Shown in pieces: positions 13,074 through 29,000 of a stretch of DNA of 64,000 bases (position 1 is its first letter; each line of letters opens with the position of its first letter). The translations under genes were made by a program, and so were the position numbers. Origin of the DNA: Stomorhina lunata (taxonomy: Eukaryota; Arthropoda; Insecta; Diptera; Rhiniidae); NCBI GenBank assembly GCA_933228675.1, contig OW121743.1, positions 93,373,998-93,437,997 on the forward strand, given 5' to 3'. The notes beneath the pieces are model-generated. The model had not been told where the DNA came from, did no database searches, and was given only the letters and a program-made list of their open reading frames with translations.

Positions 13074-14060
13074 ATGACCGATTCAAATGGTAATGAGATC
13101 TCCAGAAATGTGGATATAAACCGACAATCTGAATCGCCGGCACGTACTATCGATTCACATGATTCAACAACTGGTAGCATGGACACAATAGTCGATCGTT
13201 CAACACATAATAATGGCATTGCGGCTGCTACTGCGGCCGTCAGTAGCCATGAGGAAATGATGCAGAGCACCATTGAACAGAGTACGAATACAACAAATAT
13301 GCAACAACAACATAATAGTCTAACAAATTCCGAAATAGCCATGTTGCAACAACAAAACCCAGGCGGAAGTGAAGATGAATTAATGATGAAACTACAGCAA
13401 GATCAACAGCAACTACAGCAACATATGCAACAGACGCAAATGCAACACAAGCCCATGGATGCCCAAAGTCATATCTATTCCAGTCCAGTTTATGATGAGA
13501 AACCTCTCCAGCCCCTTAAGCTAACAGCTGCCACTTTGCTGGAGACTACAAAGTTAAAAGATATAGAAAAACCAAAATTAATCTCCCACGAGGAATTCAA
13601 GCAACAGCTGCAGGAAACTATAGCCTCTAGAGCCGCTACTCTCGATTCAAGAATAAGCAAAAAACAAAGATTTCCCCCGGAATTGATTAAGGATGATGGC
13701 AGTTCTACTAAGTCCTCCAAGTCACTGAAAAAGAAGTCTTCCATGCCCAAGAGTAGCACGGCTTGTTGCTCTGCTTTTCCTGTACAAATTGTTTTGGGTC
13801 TTTTGCAATTGGTTTTGGCCATTTCTCTGGTAGCTTTGGGTTCTTTGCTGATTGTGCGCGATGCCTCGTTATCCACAGCTGGCTGTGGTATATGGACGGG
13901 TTTGATAGCGGCTGTTACGGGTTCTTTGGGTGTTGTTGGTTTGCGTAAGACTCAGACTTCATTTTTGGCCTTAAGTTTAGTGTGTATTGCTTCGAGTACT
14001 TTAGCTCTGGCCATTTCTGGAATTGGTCTAACGCGAGACATTAATCGCTCCAAGGATGAG
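13074..14060 (+). CDS. Membrane protein gene, coding exon 1
   Basis: Encodes residues 1-329: the polar N-terminal region with several CAA/CAG Gln runs, then transmembrane segments 1-3. It ends in phase 0 at GATGAG before the donor GTGAGT at 14061. Confidence 0.88.
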
Positions 14061-17000
14061 GTGAGTTAAAAAAATAACAAACTTTGTTATGATAAAATAT
14101 AGTCTATTTAAAAAATTATAAATATATATCTTTTAAAATAAAAATTAAAAATCTACGCTAGAAGTACCAAACTGCGCTATTACCTATAATATATCATTAA
14201 CGGCTTTTGATTCTTTAAATATTTAAATTTATTAGAAGCCGGATAAGGAAACAAGCAGACAACGTCATTGCCAGACACTTTGCATGAAAAGTTGAAAATC
14301 ATATCATACAAAAACAAAAGAGTATTACCATATACAAAACTGGTTTAAGTCCATACTATAATAGTTTTTTTTTAATTTTTCGTCATAGATACACCATTTA
14401 CAATTAGATTTAAAATAAAAATTCTGAGATCTAAATAATAATAGCCATTGAAATATGTTAATTGATAATGAAAAAATACAAACTGAAACTCATAAAATAA
14501 GTAGAATTGATTTATTCATAATCATTTAGCCCAAACAGCTTAACCCTTTAACTGACATAACGATCGAAATAGTTTTCATTTTGGGTTACTATTGATGACT
14601 AAAAATATAAAATAAAACAAAAAATTAATTTCTTGGTTTTTGATTGGTGGTAAAAATATTCCCTCTGCCTCCAGCGGTTGAAGAAGCAATTATATATGCC
14701 TAAAATCTGAATTTTAAATATTATTCTCATCGTCTTCGGACTGGTGACACTTGTATTAAATGATTTTTGTCTTAACGATTTTGTATTAAAAATTATTTTT
14801 TTTATCAAAAATTTATTATGATAAAAAAAATGTTAATTTAGAAAATTTATAATATATTCTGTATTAAATATTTATTTATGACAAAAATGTTTTAAAATTA
14901 CTATTCCTTTTTAAATTTACCTGCGAAAAAAGAAATTACAATATTTAAAATATTCTTTGTTTCGAACAATTCTCTTTTAAAAATTTTTTATCAAAAATTT
15001 CGATTGATCATATCAGAAACAATTTATATTGAAAATTTTCACATTAAATAATTTTGAAATTAAAATATTTAATAGGCAAAACTTAATATTGAATCGAAAA
15101 AATTAATTTCGGACATTTCTTACAATTTTCTAAAAAACAAAAAGTAAATACAATTATTATAAAAAAAATTATAAAAAATGATATTATTTCTATAAAAAAA
15201 AACATTAAAGTCGAAATATTTTGTATAAATGATATTTTATATCGAATATTTTGATGTTAAAATTAATATTGAAACATTGTGTGTTAAAAAATATTTTGTA
15301 ATAAAAATTTTTTAGTGTTTTTTTATTGAAAATTTTAAAATATTTTTAAATTTTTAATAAATTTAACTTGAAAACTAATTATTTAGCATAAAAATTTTTC
15401 GATATTTGTTTTATTAAATACAGCAAAAATTAAAAATATAAAATTAAATTGAAATATTTCTGTAAAAAAATTTGAATATTCATATTAATATAAATTTTTT
15501 TGCCATAATTAGAAATCAAAAATGCTCAGGTTTAATTTATAATAAAAACATGTTAATTATAAAATATGTTAATATTCACATTAAATTTACATCTTAATTT
15601 TTTCAGTTCGATTTATTAAACTCCAATAGTGAAATATCTGCAGCATCTGGTTTAATATTCGCATTGTTTTTACATTTCATAGTCAGCATACTCTCGGTCT
15701 ATCGTTGTGCATTGCAAATGTGTTCAAGGTAAGTGACAATTTCTAATAAAAATTCAATATTTATATGAAAATTGTTGTAAAGCCTTAATTAAAGTAATTT
15801 ATGCCAATTATTAGAGGTCATTATGTAACCTAAATCAATATAAATATAATAGTTCAAGGCTTTTAATGAGTTTTATTTGTTATTAAATAAATTTAAACGT
15901 TAATTGAAATAATTTAACTGTTATTATGCAATTTCAAGTGTTGGCAATACTGTAAAGAGTATTATTTTGTTTCTGTAATACAACACTGCCATATCAGCAA
16001 ACAGAGTTGTATTTATTAGCATTAAAACTAGTTGTAATTGAAGAGATACCAAAATGTGCATCTCTTAGAGAGAAAAAAAAGTAAACAGCATAACAAGTTC
16101 TCTCTCACTCTCGTAATAATGACAACTTTCAATTAATGATGATTTTTTAGTCATAATTTGACAATTAAAAAGTGAACAATAAGTGAAGAAAAATATACGA
16201 AAAATTGCAAATTCTTATAAAGAAAAAATATATTATAATAGAAAAGCAAGAAAAAATATTGTCAAACAAGAGAAAAAACCTAAATTGTTAATGTTTTTTA
16301 AAATTGAATTTGATTTAAAAGGAATTAAATGAAAATTAGAAAGTTAAATGAAACAATAAAGTGGAATAAAAAAGAGGAAATTTGTGTTTGTTAATGAAGG
16401 CCAAGCGCCTACGCCTTGTGGAGGTCATTAATATTGTGTGTTTGTTTTACATTGAATATTAAACAATAGAATTTAATTGTCTGTAATAAAATAATTTTCC
16501 TATTTGCCGTGGAGTTAGTTAAAAATCTTTGCCATCACGTTAGCTTCGCAGTTTACTTTCAACGCCACCATGCCGTTGGCAGATCTTCACAAAGATCTAA
16601 GACAACAGCAACAATTGGGCGTAACAACGGCTTCCATACCCAGCTCATTGTCATCCTCCACAGCTGCTTCCAATCTTAGCGACCATGTGGGTATATCGCG
16701 TATGCAGATTACCTCTTCCGGTTGCAGTAGTCTGGCGGTAACCCCCATGGAACATACACCCACAGATGAGGAGAGTGCGGGTGTAACAACGGTGACGTCA
16801 TGTCAGCGTCGCCAACAACAGCAGCATCAACAAAATCTTCAACCTTCACAGCTGCAGGCAGCTTTAGGAAAACATCATCATCATCATCAAAAACAAGGAG
16901 TAAATTTAAATAGTTTACCACATTCCAATGATTTAATGGATTTAAGTGATTCTGAATGTTATTCGCATTCGACTGGTGGGGGAGGAGAAGAAGGTCAGGC

Positions 17001-20000
17001 TGGCCAACACATTGATTGTGGAGAAAATGAATTTGAATTGAAGGAGGTTATAAAAGAGGGTCACGAAAAGGCCGATCCTTCACAATTTGAACTATTGCGT
17101 GTTTTGGGTGAAGGTTCATTTGGTAAAGTGTTTTTGGTGCGTAAAGTTGTGGGTAAAGATGCCGGCACTTTGTATGCCATGAAAGTTTTAAAAAAGGCCA
17201 CCTTAAAAATCAAGGACAGAGTAAGAAGTACAAATGAACGTAAGATATTGGCTGATGTTGGTCACGCCTTTATTGTAAAACTAAACTATGCCTTTCAAAC
17301 ACCTGGAAAATTGTATCTAATACTGGACTTTCTTAGAGGAGGAGATTTATTTACACGCCTGTCAAAGGAAGTAATGTTCACTGAGGAAGATGTTAAATTT
17401 TATTTAGCAGAATTGGCCTTGGCTTTGAATCATTTGCATTCTTTGGGCATTATTTACCGAGATTTAAAGCCCGAAAATATCCTACTTGATGAAAATGGTC
17501 ACATAGCCTTGACAGATTTTGGTTTGTCTAAGCAACCTTTAGATGGCTCAAAGACCTATAGTTTTTGCGGTACTGTAGAATATATGGCTCCTGAAATTGT
17601 TAATAGAAAGGGACATGATTTTGCTGCAGACTGGTGGTCATTTGGTGTTTTAATGTATGAAATGTTAACCGGAAATCTGCCCTTTCATGGTCAATCAAGG
17701 CAAGAAACTATGAACCAAATTTTAAGATCAAAACTAGGTATGCCCGAAAATCTATCACCCGAGGCTCAAGCTTTACTAAGAGCTTTGTTCAAAAGGAATC
17801 CTCAGAATCGTTTGGGAGCAGGAGAAAATGGCATTATGGATATAAAAGCTCATTGCTTTTTCTCCACTATTGACTGGGCTCGCTTGGAAAAAAAGGAAGT
17901 AAGACCTCCTTTTATACCGGCCGTATCAAGGGATGATGCTTTCTATTTCGATGTGGAGTATACATCAAAATCTCCTAGAGATTCTCCAGGAGGGCCCATT
18001 TCAGCATCAGCTCATGAAATATTTAGAGGTTTCTCCTTCGTTGCTCCAGTTTTACTGGAACAGACTTTAAGCAACAATTCCTCAGGACCTCAATCACCCT
18101 ATTTACCCTGTCAAGAGCCTGCACGTTCTCTGCCTGGTGTTTTACCCGGTAAATTTCATCAGGAATACAATCTTTTGCAAGAGCTGGGTCGTGGCACATT
18201 CTCCGTTTGTCGCCTCTGCGAACACAAATCATCGAAAAAACATTTTGCTGTGAAAATTATTGAAAAGGCTGCCTACATGGCCAATTCTTCATCTTCCGAT
18301 TGTTGGGAGGAAGTGGAAATTATGTTACGCTATGGCAATCATCCGAATATTGTTACATTGTTCTCGGTTTATGAGGACTCTTTGTCGGCCTATTTGGTAA
18401 TGGAACTCTTAAAGGGAGGTGAATTGTTGGATCGTATTTTGGCTGTGGGTCAAATGTGTGAGAGTGAGGCTAGTTTGGTTTTGAGGACCATGGTATCGGC
18501 AGTTGCTTATCTGCACGAACATGGCGTAGTGCATCGTGACTTGAAGCCATCAAATATGATTTATGCTAGTATGAGGCAAACACCAGAGACATTAAAACTG
18601 TGTGATTTAGGTAAGTTTGAAAATTGAGATGACCAAAAATATATTTGACATATGACTGGGACGGAATTTATATTTTTGTTTAAAATGCGATTTAGAACAT
18701 ATGTAGATATCTTAGAATTTTAAATCTTACTTAACTAGGGAGGGATTCTTCTAAATTTAGTAGGAAAACAATTTTTATAAAAATTATATTCAATAGACTT
18801 TTTGACGAAAAATATTTCAACAAAATTTTTAACAAAAAATATTTTATACAAATTTTTTGACAAAAAATTATCTTGACACATTTTTTGTGACAAAAATGTT
18901 TATACCCTTCACCACCATAGGCAAAAAGGGCATTATATGTTTGTGCTGATGTATGTAACGCATAGAAATATTTGTCTCAGACCCACCTTTTAGTATACCT
19001 ATAGGCTTAAAATCACTTTCTGAGTCGATTTATCGATGTCAGTCCTTCCGTCTGGCTGGACGGCTGGAAACCCATGTAATCAAAGTACAGGTCGCAATTC
19101 TAAAGATAATTTTATGAAATTTGGCACATGTCATTTTTTTGATAGTGGGACCATGGCTATTGAAATTTGTCAAAATCGGTCCATAATATATGGTACCTCC
19201 CATAGGTCACACTGCCCGGAATTGATATATTGGCCACAAATATCAATGTTTTTTCATGAAATTTAAAACAAATAATGCTTATGTAAGCTTAAATCACTGT
19301 ACCAAATTTCGTTGAAATAGGTTAACATTTGACCATAGATCCGAGACAAACAACTTCTGTCAAAACACACTAAATGAGACAAAAATTATTAAATCTGAAG
19401 ATAATGAGAATTTTAAGTTTATTTTTTGTATACATAATTTTTGTAACAAGCGTCGGTCCACATTTGACCCTCGCTTTCATATAAGTGCAAATGACGGAAA
19501 TATCTTAAATATATAAGTTTTGAGATGATGTTTGTATAATTGCAAAATTTAGCAAATATTTCCCTTTATACAGGAATAAGAACACCTTTGACATTAGTGG
19601 TGAAGGGTATCGTATGGACGTGCTTTAACGACTGTAGCACTTTCCTACTTGTTTTCAAATGCATTTTTTAAGCAAAAATACCAGTTTAGTCTTTTAAAAT
19701 CATAATACCAACACCTTATATCAATTACTTCTTTTTTAATAAATTAAATTTATTTGGTCTCAATGTTAAATAATCCCTGAAACTTTATAAATATTTTAAA
19801 CATTTTGAAAGTACTTAAAAAATCAATAATTGAAAAAACCTCTCATGAAAATAGCAATATGTTTCCAGTACTGAAACTATTTATAGAAATATAATCATTT
19901 AAAAAATATTTCAGCAATATTTACTTAGCTTTTCATCAATCCAACCCACATCCATGTGGGTTGAAATCCTTTAATATAAAATCCTTTACAATCCCCTTTT

Positions 20001-23000
20001 CACAAAATTCGGTAAGCAACAATAAAAAAAGAGACTCCTCATTATAACAATACTAAGAGTTCATTCACCACCAAAAAAAATGCAAACACACAGAATGAAA
20101 TGTTAAGTAGCTCAGACTTGTTGAACAAGTCAAATGTCAATTAAAGGAAGCCCCAACCAAAAATCAATAAATTACGCAAATAATATACATCTTTTTTCGA
20201 AATAAGAGCCTAAACATGAATAAACATTGTGTTTAGTTGATTATTCTGTCAGAAATTCATTATAAAATGTGTTGGTACTTGCTTTGTAGCACCTATTAAA
20301 ATTTATTCCCTTCAAACAAACTCATTAATATTTTTACTTTTATCCGTTTAAAACAAAAAAAAATCTGTTTTAAGCCGGTTGATTGTTCCTTCGTTCGTTC
20401 GCTTGTACGCTCGGTCATGACAACATATGTCGTTTCCTTAGATGTTCTTTTTTTCAAATTCGTGTCTTGCTTTCGTTTTATTCGAAATAAAAATAAAAAA
20501 TATACTCATCCATTCCTGTAAACAATAACAATTTTAAACCACATGTTGTTAAATAAATATCCTATAAAAATTTTAAATCACAAACAACAACATTCTGTTT
20601 CATATTACCCAAAACCAAGGAACCAACCCACACAAACACGTCCTACTTCCCACATTGTCAGTCATTCATTCAGTTTGTTAGTCAGTCTGGCCAAACGACC
20701 TGCTACTACTTCATACTTGTACATAATTTATCATAAACATACACCCGCACTCAATTATTTTAAATGTGAAGAATAAAAGGAATAAAATAAAACACATTTC
20801 TAAATTTAGAACCACCCCTAGCCCCAGTGGCTGCATAAGTAGTGACTTACTGTTTGCTGCTCCTGCTGAAGAACAATGTATTACACTAAGACACAAACAA
20901 AAATCGGTTTTACTGCAGCTCAAATTTATAATTGAAAATATGTAACTTTGGTCTCCTGAAATCGTTCATTGGAGATTAGGTCAACTGAGGAACAATTGTC
21001 AAATGTGGAACGAATATAAAACTTTCATTAAATTCAGATTTATGATCTTTTTTTATGTTTGGCTGAATTAAGTAATTATTGTATGGGGGAGGAGGATTTA
21101 GACTGATTTTAAAGAATTTGGTCAATATTATTTTTATATTCTGTAGAAGATACTCAAAATAATAGACCGATTTCGATCAATTCCAAATGAAAACAAATGT
21201 TTGTAACAAAATTAATTTAATTATCTTAAAATCTGCAATCATAAGTAGTAAAAATTATGTGTCGAATTCAGCGGATTCAGCTAAACAAACGTTCAATATG
21301 ATTGTTTAGCAAATATCGTACCGGAAAATTTTGTTTCGCTGTGTAATTATCTTTAATATTTACTACACATACTACTTTGTACTGCTGGAACATACTAGAG
21401 TCTTATGGCATTTACGCACGCATTCACCCATCCATCTAACAATCCTGCCCCTTTTGCATCTTGTTTGTTTACACTAGTAGTAGTAGTTTTTTTCTCTTCT
21501 TTTAACAAAGAAATCAAATAAAAATATATAACAAAAGTCAATTAAAATGACGGAATAAAATTAGATTAGTTTAATGAAATTGTTGTGTTTTGTTCTATGT
21601 GCAATCTGCTCTTGTATGAACTTGTTAATTCTTCGTGTCCGTTTGTCTTGGAACGTTTGAAATTTCTCAGATTTTCTAATAATCAGCACATTTAAAATGT
21701 AGGGTTTAAAAAAAACTTAAATTTATGGTATAGATTTTTATGGATAGCCTTTTTTGTGTGTTTTATAAAAAGGATGTGTTCGGAAATGGGAATTAAGCCA
21801 ATAAGGTATTTTAAAAGGTATACTTAAATTGAATTTTGAATATAAGGATGATTACTTAGGTTAAGGGAAAGTTTTTAATATTTTTACATTAAAGAAAAAT
21901 TTGCATAAAAATTGAATAAATCAATTTTCAAAAATTAATTGTTTAAAATAAGAAGTATAGAAATATTGGTCAAGTTTTGAGTTTATTTAACTTAATTATT
22001 TGTTGCAATATAATTGTTATATCACAGTAGCAGTCCTTCTCCAAAGTCTTAAGATTTCCGGGTCGTTCGGGGCTAAGAACCGATTGTCATGGGAACGAAC
22101 GATATTGGTCTTTTAGGAGGTTTCAAACGAAAAACTATAAAAAAAACTGAACAAAACGAAGATAATCGGCATTCTGTGATACTAATGCCAGTATGGCTTA
22201 AGGTTAAGCCTGGCTATTCCTAACACTTTAATTGAGATTTATCTCTATTTAAGTTACCCTAAATTTCTTATCTATTTTTGATGTGAAGCTATGTCTTTGT
22301 AAATTTAAAGCCCATAGTCTAGTATGGAAAGTATAGTCTAAAAATTAGTGTTTCTGAAAGATAATATTGTTGCCGAATTTCGGTTTTTTTACTTAGTTCA
22401 AGAAAATAAACAGTTTTCGAGTTACGCGAATATTTATTGCGCAACCAAATCCATTTTTTATAACGCTATATCTCGAAAACTAGAGATAAAAAACGTTTAG
22501 CACCATTGAATTCAGCGTACTTGGTTTTTCTTTACCCACAAGGTCTCCCTTTTCGGAATACACGAAATTTCATGACAATTGGTCCATATTCTCACTATCT
22601 CGAAATCTAATCAATAAGAAATCTAGTGCAAAGATTTTTTGTAAAATTTTGGTAGAGATATTTTCTTTAAAATATATTTAGCCTTAAATTTGACTAAGAC
22701 GACTTGAAAACGAACTATATATATTACATTCTTTAAATATTTTACCATAACTCTCAACTCAAACCCTTCATTCAGGTTTTGCCAAGCAATTACGTGCCGA
22801 CAATGGTCTCCTTATGACACCCTGTTATACAGCGAATTTCGTGGCACCCGAAGTATTAAAACGACAAGGCTATGACTTAGCCTGTGATATATGGTCTCTA
22901 GGTGTTCTACTCTACATAATGCTGTCGGGGCGAACACCCTTCGCCTCTACACCTAATGACTCACCCGATGTGATATTAAAACGTATAGGTTCCGGTCATA

Positions 23001-26000
23001 TAGATTTTACCTCGACACGATGGACATTGGTCTCGAACCCCGTCAAAGATTTGCTAAGACAAATGTTGCACATAATACCGGAAAATCGTCCGACAGCGGC
23101 TTTAATACTACAACATCCCTGGCTAAAGGAACAATCAGCTGGCTCAGTACGACTTACAGAATACTGTATACAAAGCAGCAGCACAAGTAATCAAGCGGGT
23201 AATGTCATGCCGCATATTTCGTCTAATTTCAACCACAATGCCAATATGGTGAGACAGGCTAATGCCAACTTACGTGGGGCCGTTGATGCTACTTTCAGGG
23301 CCATTGCCATACCGCAGGCGGCAAATGTGGGACCGGTAGAACAGTCTACATTGGCCAAACGACGTGCCAAAGATCGTGCCAATCTACAAACGTAATCGAA
23401 AGCTTCTCTACAATGGCCTGCATTTTTAATACGTTTTAAATTGAAATTTTTAAGATAATTGTGAAAAAAAACAAAAGTAATTTAAGAAAAACAAGATTGA
23501 AGTAAAAACGAACAGAAAATTCCTTTTAAAGAAAAGTAAAGCTTTACAAAATTTGAAGACAAAAATATTAAAGAGTATTAAAATATATAAACTCAACAAC
23601 AAAAAAAGGTAAAAAATTTTAGCAAAAAAACACGAGTTGTGAAACACACTGGCTTACTTTTTTTCTAACTTTACAAAAACATTGAGCACAACTTTTTACT
23701 TAGAAAATAAATAGAAAGAAAAAGTAACATAAACTATTTTAAAACTTCTTAAATTTTAAACTAAGAAGTTATTATATAATCTTCCATTTATAGTAAACAA
23801 GTTAATTATTTATTTTATAATTAAATTTAAATTAAAGAAAATGTGGAAATAAGTTACATTTTATTTTAAGTTTCTTTTTTTATATAAAATAAAAAATATA
23901 GAAAATATATTTTTTAAATAGTTAAAATTTTCTTTTTATTTTAATTTAAATAAATAATCAAATACGTATGAATTACACATTTTTGTTCTTTAAAAAGTTC
24001 ATAGAATTTAAGCGGATATGTGTTGCGAATTCGATTAAAATTGAGTCGAAGTTCACTAAAATATTAGGGAACGCAATTGATTGAAATTTTAGACTTCGTT
24101 TATATTATGTATTTAATAAAGATTCAATTACAGTAATTTTTGGTCCTTCAAACTGGATAACCTATAAAATTTCATTAATTGCAGCCGATCACATTTTAAC
24201 CGACAAAATTTGAATATAAATTGAGATTTGCCCCAAAATGCGGGAGACTATGCATGGGGTAAAATAGGCCAATATTAATAAGAGTACACTTTTTTTATAA
24301 CGTATTATAAGAAGAATTAGAGGCACAGACAAGATTTTTGTAGTTTTGAAAAATGTTGTTGAATAGAAGCAGGCCAAACTTTGTTAAATATGGAGTTCTT
24401 CAGTTTTTATCTCTTTTGGGGACAACATCGAACAAAGAAAGTCTAGGGATCGTAATTATAAAATTGAATCGTGAAAAACGACCAAAGCCAGGTCCAATCA
24501 TCTAGTTTTAATTTATATAAGCCCTAGTTATTTCTAATTTATCTTAAATGCTTTTGAAAATCTTTTTAATGCTTTTCCAAAGGAACTGATTAAAAAAAGG
24601 AAATTTTTTACTTGTTGCATTATAAAATATTATCTGTGAATATCAATACAGTATTATCAAAAAAAAAAATAAGTTACCATTTTATTCCAAGTGCTTTATA
24701 CCCGAAGTTTACTTTTGGACTCTTACGCGTAGTTACACGATTTTATGATTTGTAGCATTAATTGATACGAACAGGTTTAAGCGATTGTTAAATTATTTGG
24801 GTCTAAAGCAAACAAATCATTGTTGGAGCCAAATTTTTATTTCCTGCGTCCGTTGCTGCGGCACCAAATATACAGTTTACGATTTAATTCATTTTGAGTA
24901 ATTTTCTGTGGCGCCACTTGTCGGGAATTAGTCATACCAACTTAGAAACCTTTGTCGGCTCATGCACATCAACTTTGCCAAAGATAATAGCGTGATCAAA
25001 TGAATTAATGATTATGATTTAATTCACTTTAAGCAATTTCCAGTGGCGCCACCTGTCGCAACTTGGTCATAATAACTTAGTTTTATTTGTCGGCTCATGC
25101 GCAACAACTTTTGTTAAGATCATAACATGTTCAAACTCATAGTTCTATAAGGGACAGGCAGACAAACATTAATTTTTTATAGATTATGGTCCCCCTGTAA
25201 TATTTTATGTAGTCTCAATTTCCCGAAATTTGTAACTCGTCCTTGAGAAAATGCTGTAAACCATAGCTAAAAACTGGTTCTTGATTAAACTTAAGTTAGC
25301 AGATATACAGCCATGTCACAGAACTCAATTCCGTTCGGAAGTGGAATGAATTCCGTGTTTTGCTTCTATAGAAAAAGTAAAATGAAAAATTTTTCGGAAT
25401 GAAACCACTTTCGTTTTTTTAAGTGGAATTGAATTTGTATGTTTTTCTTTGTTTATTTGATATTTAAATAATTTTATTAATAATTCAGTGTTGTTAGTTG
25501 AAAAAATGACAGAGTAACTGATTTCAATTGAAAAAATCGTGTTTTATAATGATTTTGGACATTTACAATTTTTCGGAATCTATAGAACCTAAAACCATTT
25601 CGATCGGAATTCAACTACGGAATGGTTTCAATTCCGAACGGAATTTGTGACATGCCTGATAGCATTAAAAAACTTCGATTTTCGTGAGCATTGATTGTAA
25701 AAATATATATCTACAATTGATTGGTCCTTCAAACTTGATATTTTTTTACAAAATTTGTTTTTTAATATAAGATTAAGATTTTAAAGATAGTTTCAATTAT
25801 TTTCTTTAATTCCCGATTCTCTAAAAGAGACTTTAAATACAAAAATAGGTTTTTTTTAGCAACAGGAACTCGCCATTTAGAGATTTTGTTTAGACTTTCA
25901 ATACTCCTTCGTATACGTACATTGATTTCAAGAAATAAATACTGCATTTGATGATAAACAATTTAAGATAACTATATATTTTATAAATGCATATTATTTA

Positions 26001-29000
26001 ATATTAAATAAAATAATCTGCTTAAAAATATACATATATTTAAGATAAACAAATAAAATCCTGTTAACTCCGAATTAAATACAATAAATTATTGAAACCC
26101 TATGACCTGTTAAACCTTAAAACAACAATCCCAAAATTAAATTTAAATAAAACCCTATTTTTCGAGAAAAAATATTAGCTAATATTTAAATAAATACACA
26201 CATAAAATATACAAAAAAAAAATTGTTTAAACATTAAAAAAATATAGTTAATTAAATAATAAATAAAAAAAAATAAATTGTTAATTATTGCTGACACAGT
26301 TTTTAAATCATTAAAATTAAACCTAAAATATTGAGAAATTATGTAATAAATTATACTAATAAATAAATATATACAAGATACATAACTTATACTATATATA
26401 TTTAAAATATAACTAATAATTTTATATACACTTACTATAACAAACAAAAGTATTTACTCTACAATCTACATAAATTTATAAAAAAAAATCTATAAAAACT
26501 AAAAAAATATTTTTATTTTTCATTTCTATTACGCGGGTATAGAATTTTATGTTTCGAGATAGGACAATATCAGTGTAGCCATCTGCAAATAATGTTTCTA
26601 TAAATTTTGATGGACGATCTCCTATTTTTATTTTTTTTTTTATTAATTAATTTTGAACGCACAATTTCATTGTTAATTTCGCGAATAAAAAGAAGTCATT
26701 GATTAACAAACCTGGACTATACGGCGGATGAATTCACGTTTTTTGAGCAGAAGAAGTCCCTTGTCTGAGCAGATGTGTCGTAATAAAGAAATATCCGTCT
26801 TTGGCGGTATGTTTTACTTATTTATCTAATGACTTTGAAGCAAATGTTTACACCGTGTATACACGCTTTTGGATCTAGGCAACCATAAGCTGTTTTAAAG
26901 GTGCTGAAACCGAATCTTCACACTTTTTTAATATTGAATCTACACCATTTTCAATTGAAATTGAGAATATTCGATTGTATTTCAGAAATTTTTAATTGAA
27001 ATTGAGAATTTTCAATTGAAAATGAGAAATTTTCAATTGAAATTGAGAATTTTCATTTGAAATTGAGAAACTTTCATCTGAAATTGAGAATTTTCAATTG
27101 AAAATCAGAAATTTTCAACTAAAATTGAGAAAACCCTAATTGGAAATGAGAAACATTCAATGGAAATTGAGAAATTTTCAATTGAAATTGAGAATTTTTG
27201 AATTGAAATTGAGAAAAGCCCAATTGTAAATGAGAAATTTTCAATTGAAATTGAGAATTTTTAAATTTGAAATGAGAAATTTTCAATTAAAATTGAGAAA
27301 AGCCCAATTGAAATTGAGAAATTTTCAATTGAAATTGAGAATTTTTAAATTTGAATTGAGAAATTTTTAATTAAAATTGAGAAAAGCCCAATTGAAAATG
27401 AGAAATTTTCAATTGAAAATTTGTTATTTTCAATTGAAAATTCTCAAATTTCACAATTTTAATTGAAAAGTATCAATTCCAATTGAAAATTTGTCAATTT
27501 CAATTGAAAATTCTTAAATTCTTGTACTGTTTGGGGTCTGTTTAACGCATTAAAGTCCAACAGTAGTCGCTCATCATGTGCCCGTCCCAAAATCTTTTGT
27601 ATCGTTTTTGGATTTTTGCCAAATTATGGTGTGGTTGCTCTCCTTGCTCGTCGCTGGTATCATCCAAGTTTTTATGAGCGATTTCCAAGTCATTGAATAT
27701 TAAACGTATCCATTTTAATATACTACTAGCTGCTTGGACCCGGCGTTGCCCGGGTTGATAATAAAAGATTTTTACTCGCCAAACAATCATCAAAAATCGT
27801 CAAATAAAAGATTGTCAAACCATTATCAAAAATTGTCAAATATTACCAATATCCCAAATCCGTGCAACCGTTTTTCTATTTCAGATTAATAGAAAAAAGT
27901 GGGCGTAAAAATTAAATTGAATACTACGAACGTTTAGGAAAAAAATAGAAAAAAAACATGCCGCCATTTTACGATTTTAGATAAATAAAAAAGCGGGCGT
28001 AAAAGTGGGTGTGGTCAATTTATGTTAATATAGGATCCAAACTTGGACTAAGACAAACAAAAAAAAATTTCCAAATCCGTTCAAAGCCATTCTTCCCAGT
28101 TGAAGAAGCGCTCGACCGATTTTGTGCAAACTTCACATAAACCATCAACTAAATAGTCCAAACATTTGGTTTGAAAACGTGAGCCCGTTCTTGAGTTATA
28201 AAATTACAACGAAAAGTGGCATTCATTTTTATAAATAAGATTTTAAATTCGTTCAGTCTCATCATAAGTAATGCAGTATCAGCATTAATGATTTTCGGAA
28301 CAACAACCGATTTTGTGCCACGACTAAATCCAAAAATCAAATTGAGTTCTTTGTTTCACAGAAGTTTCTAATCTACGTCTAAACATGTAGAAATGAATCG
28401 CAAACAAATGTTAAAGATTATATTATTTATTCTAACTACATAAATATTGGAATTTACTGTAAAAAAAAAAACTTCACTGTTTTACTTATATCGGCCAATC
28501 TTGAAACTTAAATTTAAACCTCGTAAATTTTATAACTAACTTGTATTTTCTTAACTAAAATTTTCACAAAAAAACAAAAACTGCAAACGAAATCTAAAGC
28601 AGCTAATTTGTCTATTACGATTTGTTGGCATTTTTTTTTATACATATAAAAAATAATTTAAAAAAAGTTTAAATAATTGTAATGCTTAAATTTTAAATGG
28701 TTAACAAAAATAAAGAGTTGCTCTTTATATTTATAAATAATAATATAATACAAACCTAAATAATTAAACAAATAGTTTATAAATTACTTATATATTCAAA
28801 TATAAAATTAAATAAATATTTTTCGATAAAAAGTATTAAATGTCTCTATGTTTTTTTCTAACAAATTGAAAATTTTATTATTCGAAAAATTAATTAATAT
28901 TTACAAAAGATAAAAAATTAAATTTTATTAAAATTTTCCTAAGTATGAACATATTTTTTCAAATTTTTTTCTTTTGCATTTAGATTAGGTATTCAATCGT

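Noticed and set aside
20543..20923. Two 70-77 codon ORFs in the S6kII intron
   Set aside because: Overlapping on opposite strands in AT-rich intron sequence, with no family match.
27542..27793. 83-codon - strand ORF as a gene
   Set aside because: No recognised family, no splice context, and it lies in transposon debris between a minisatellite and a repeat head.
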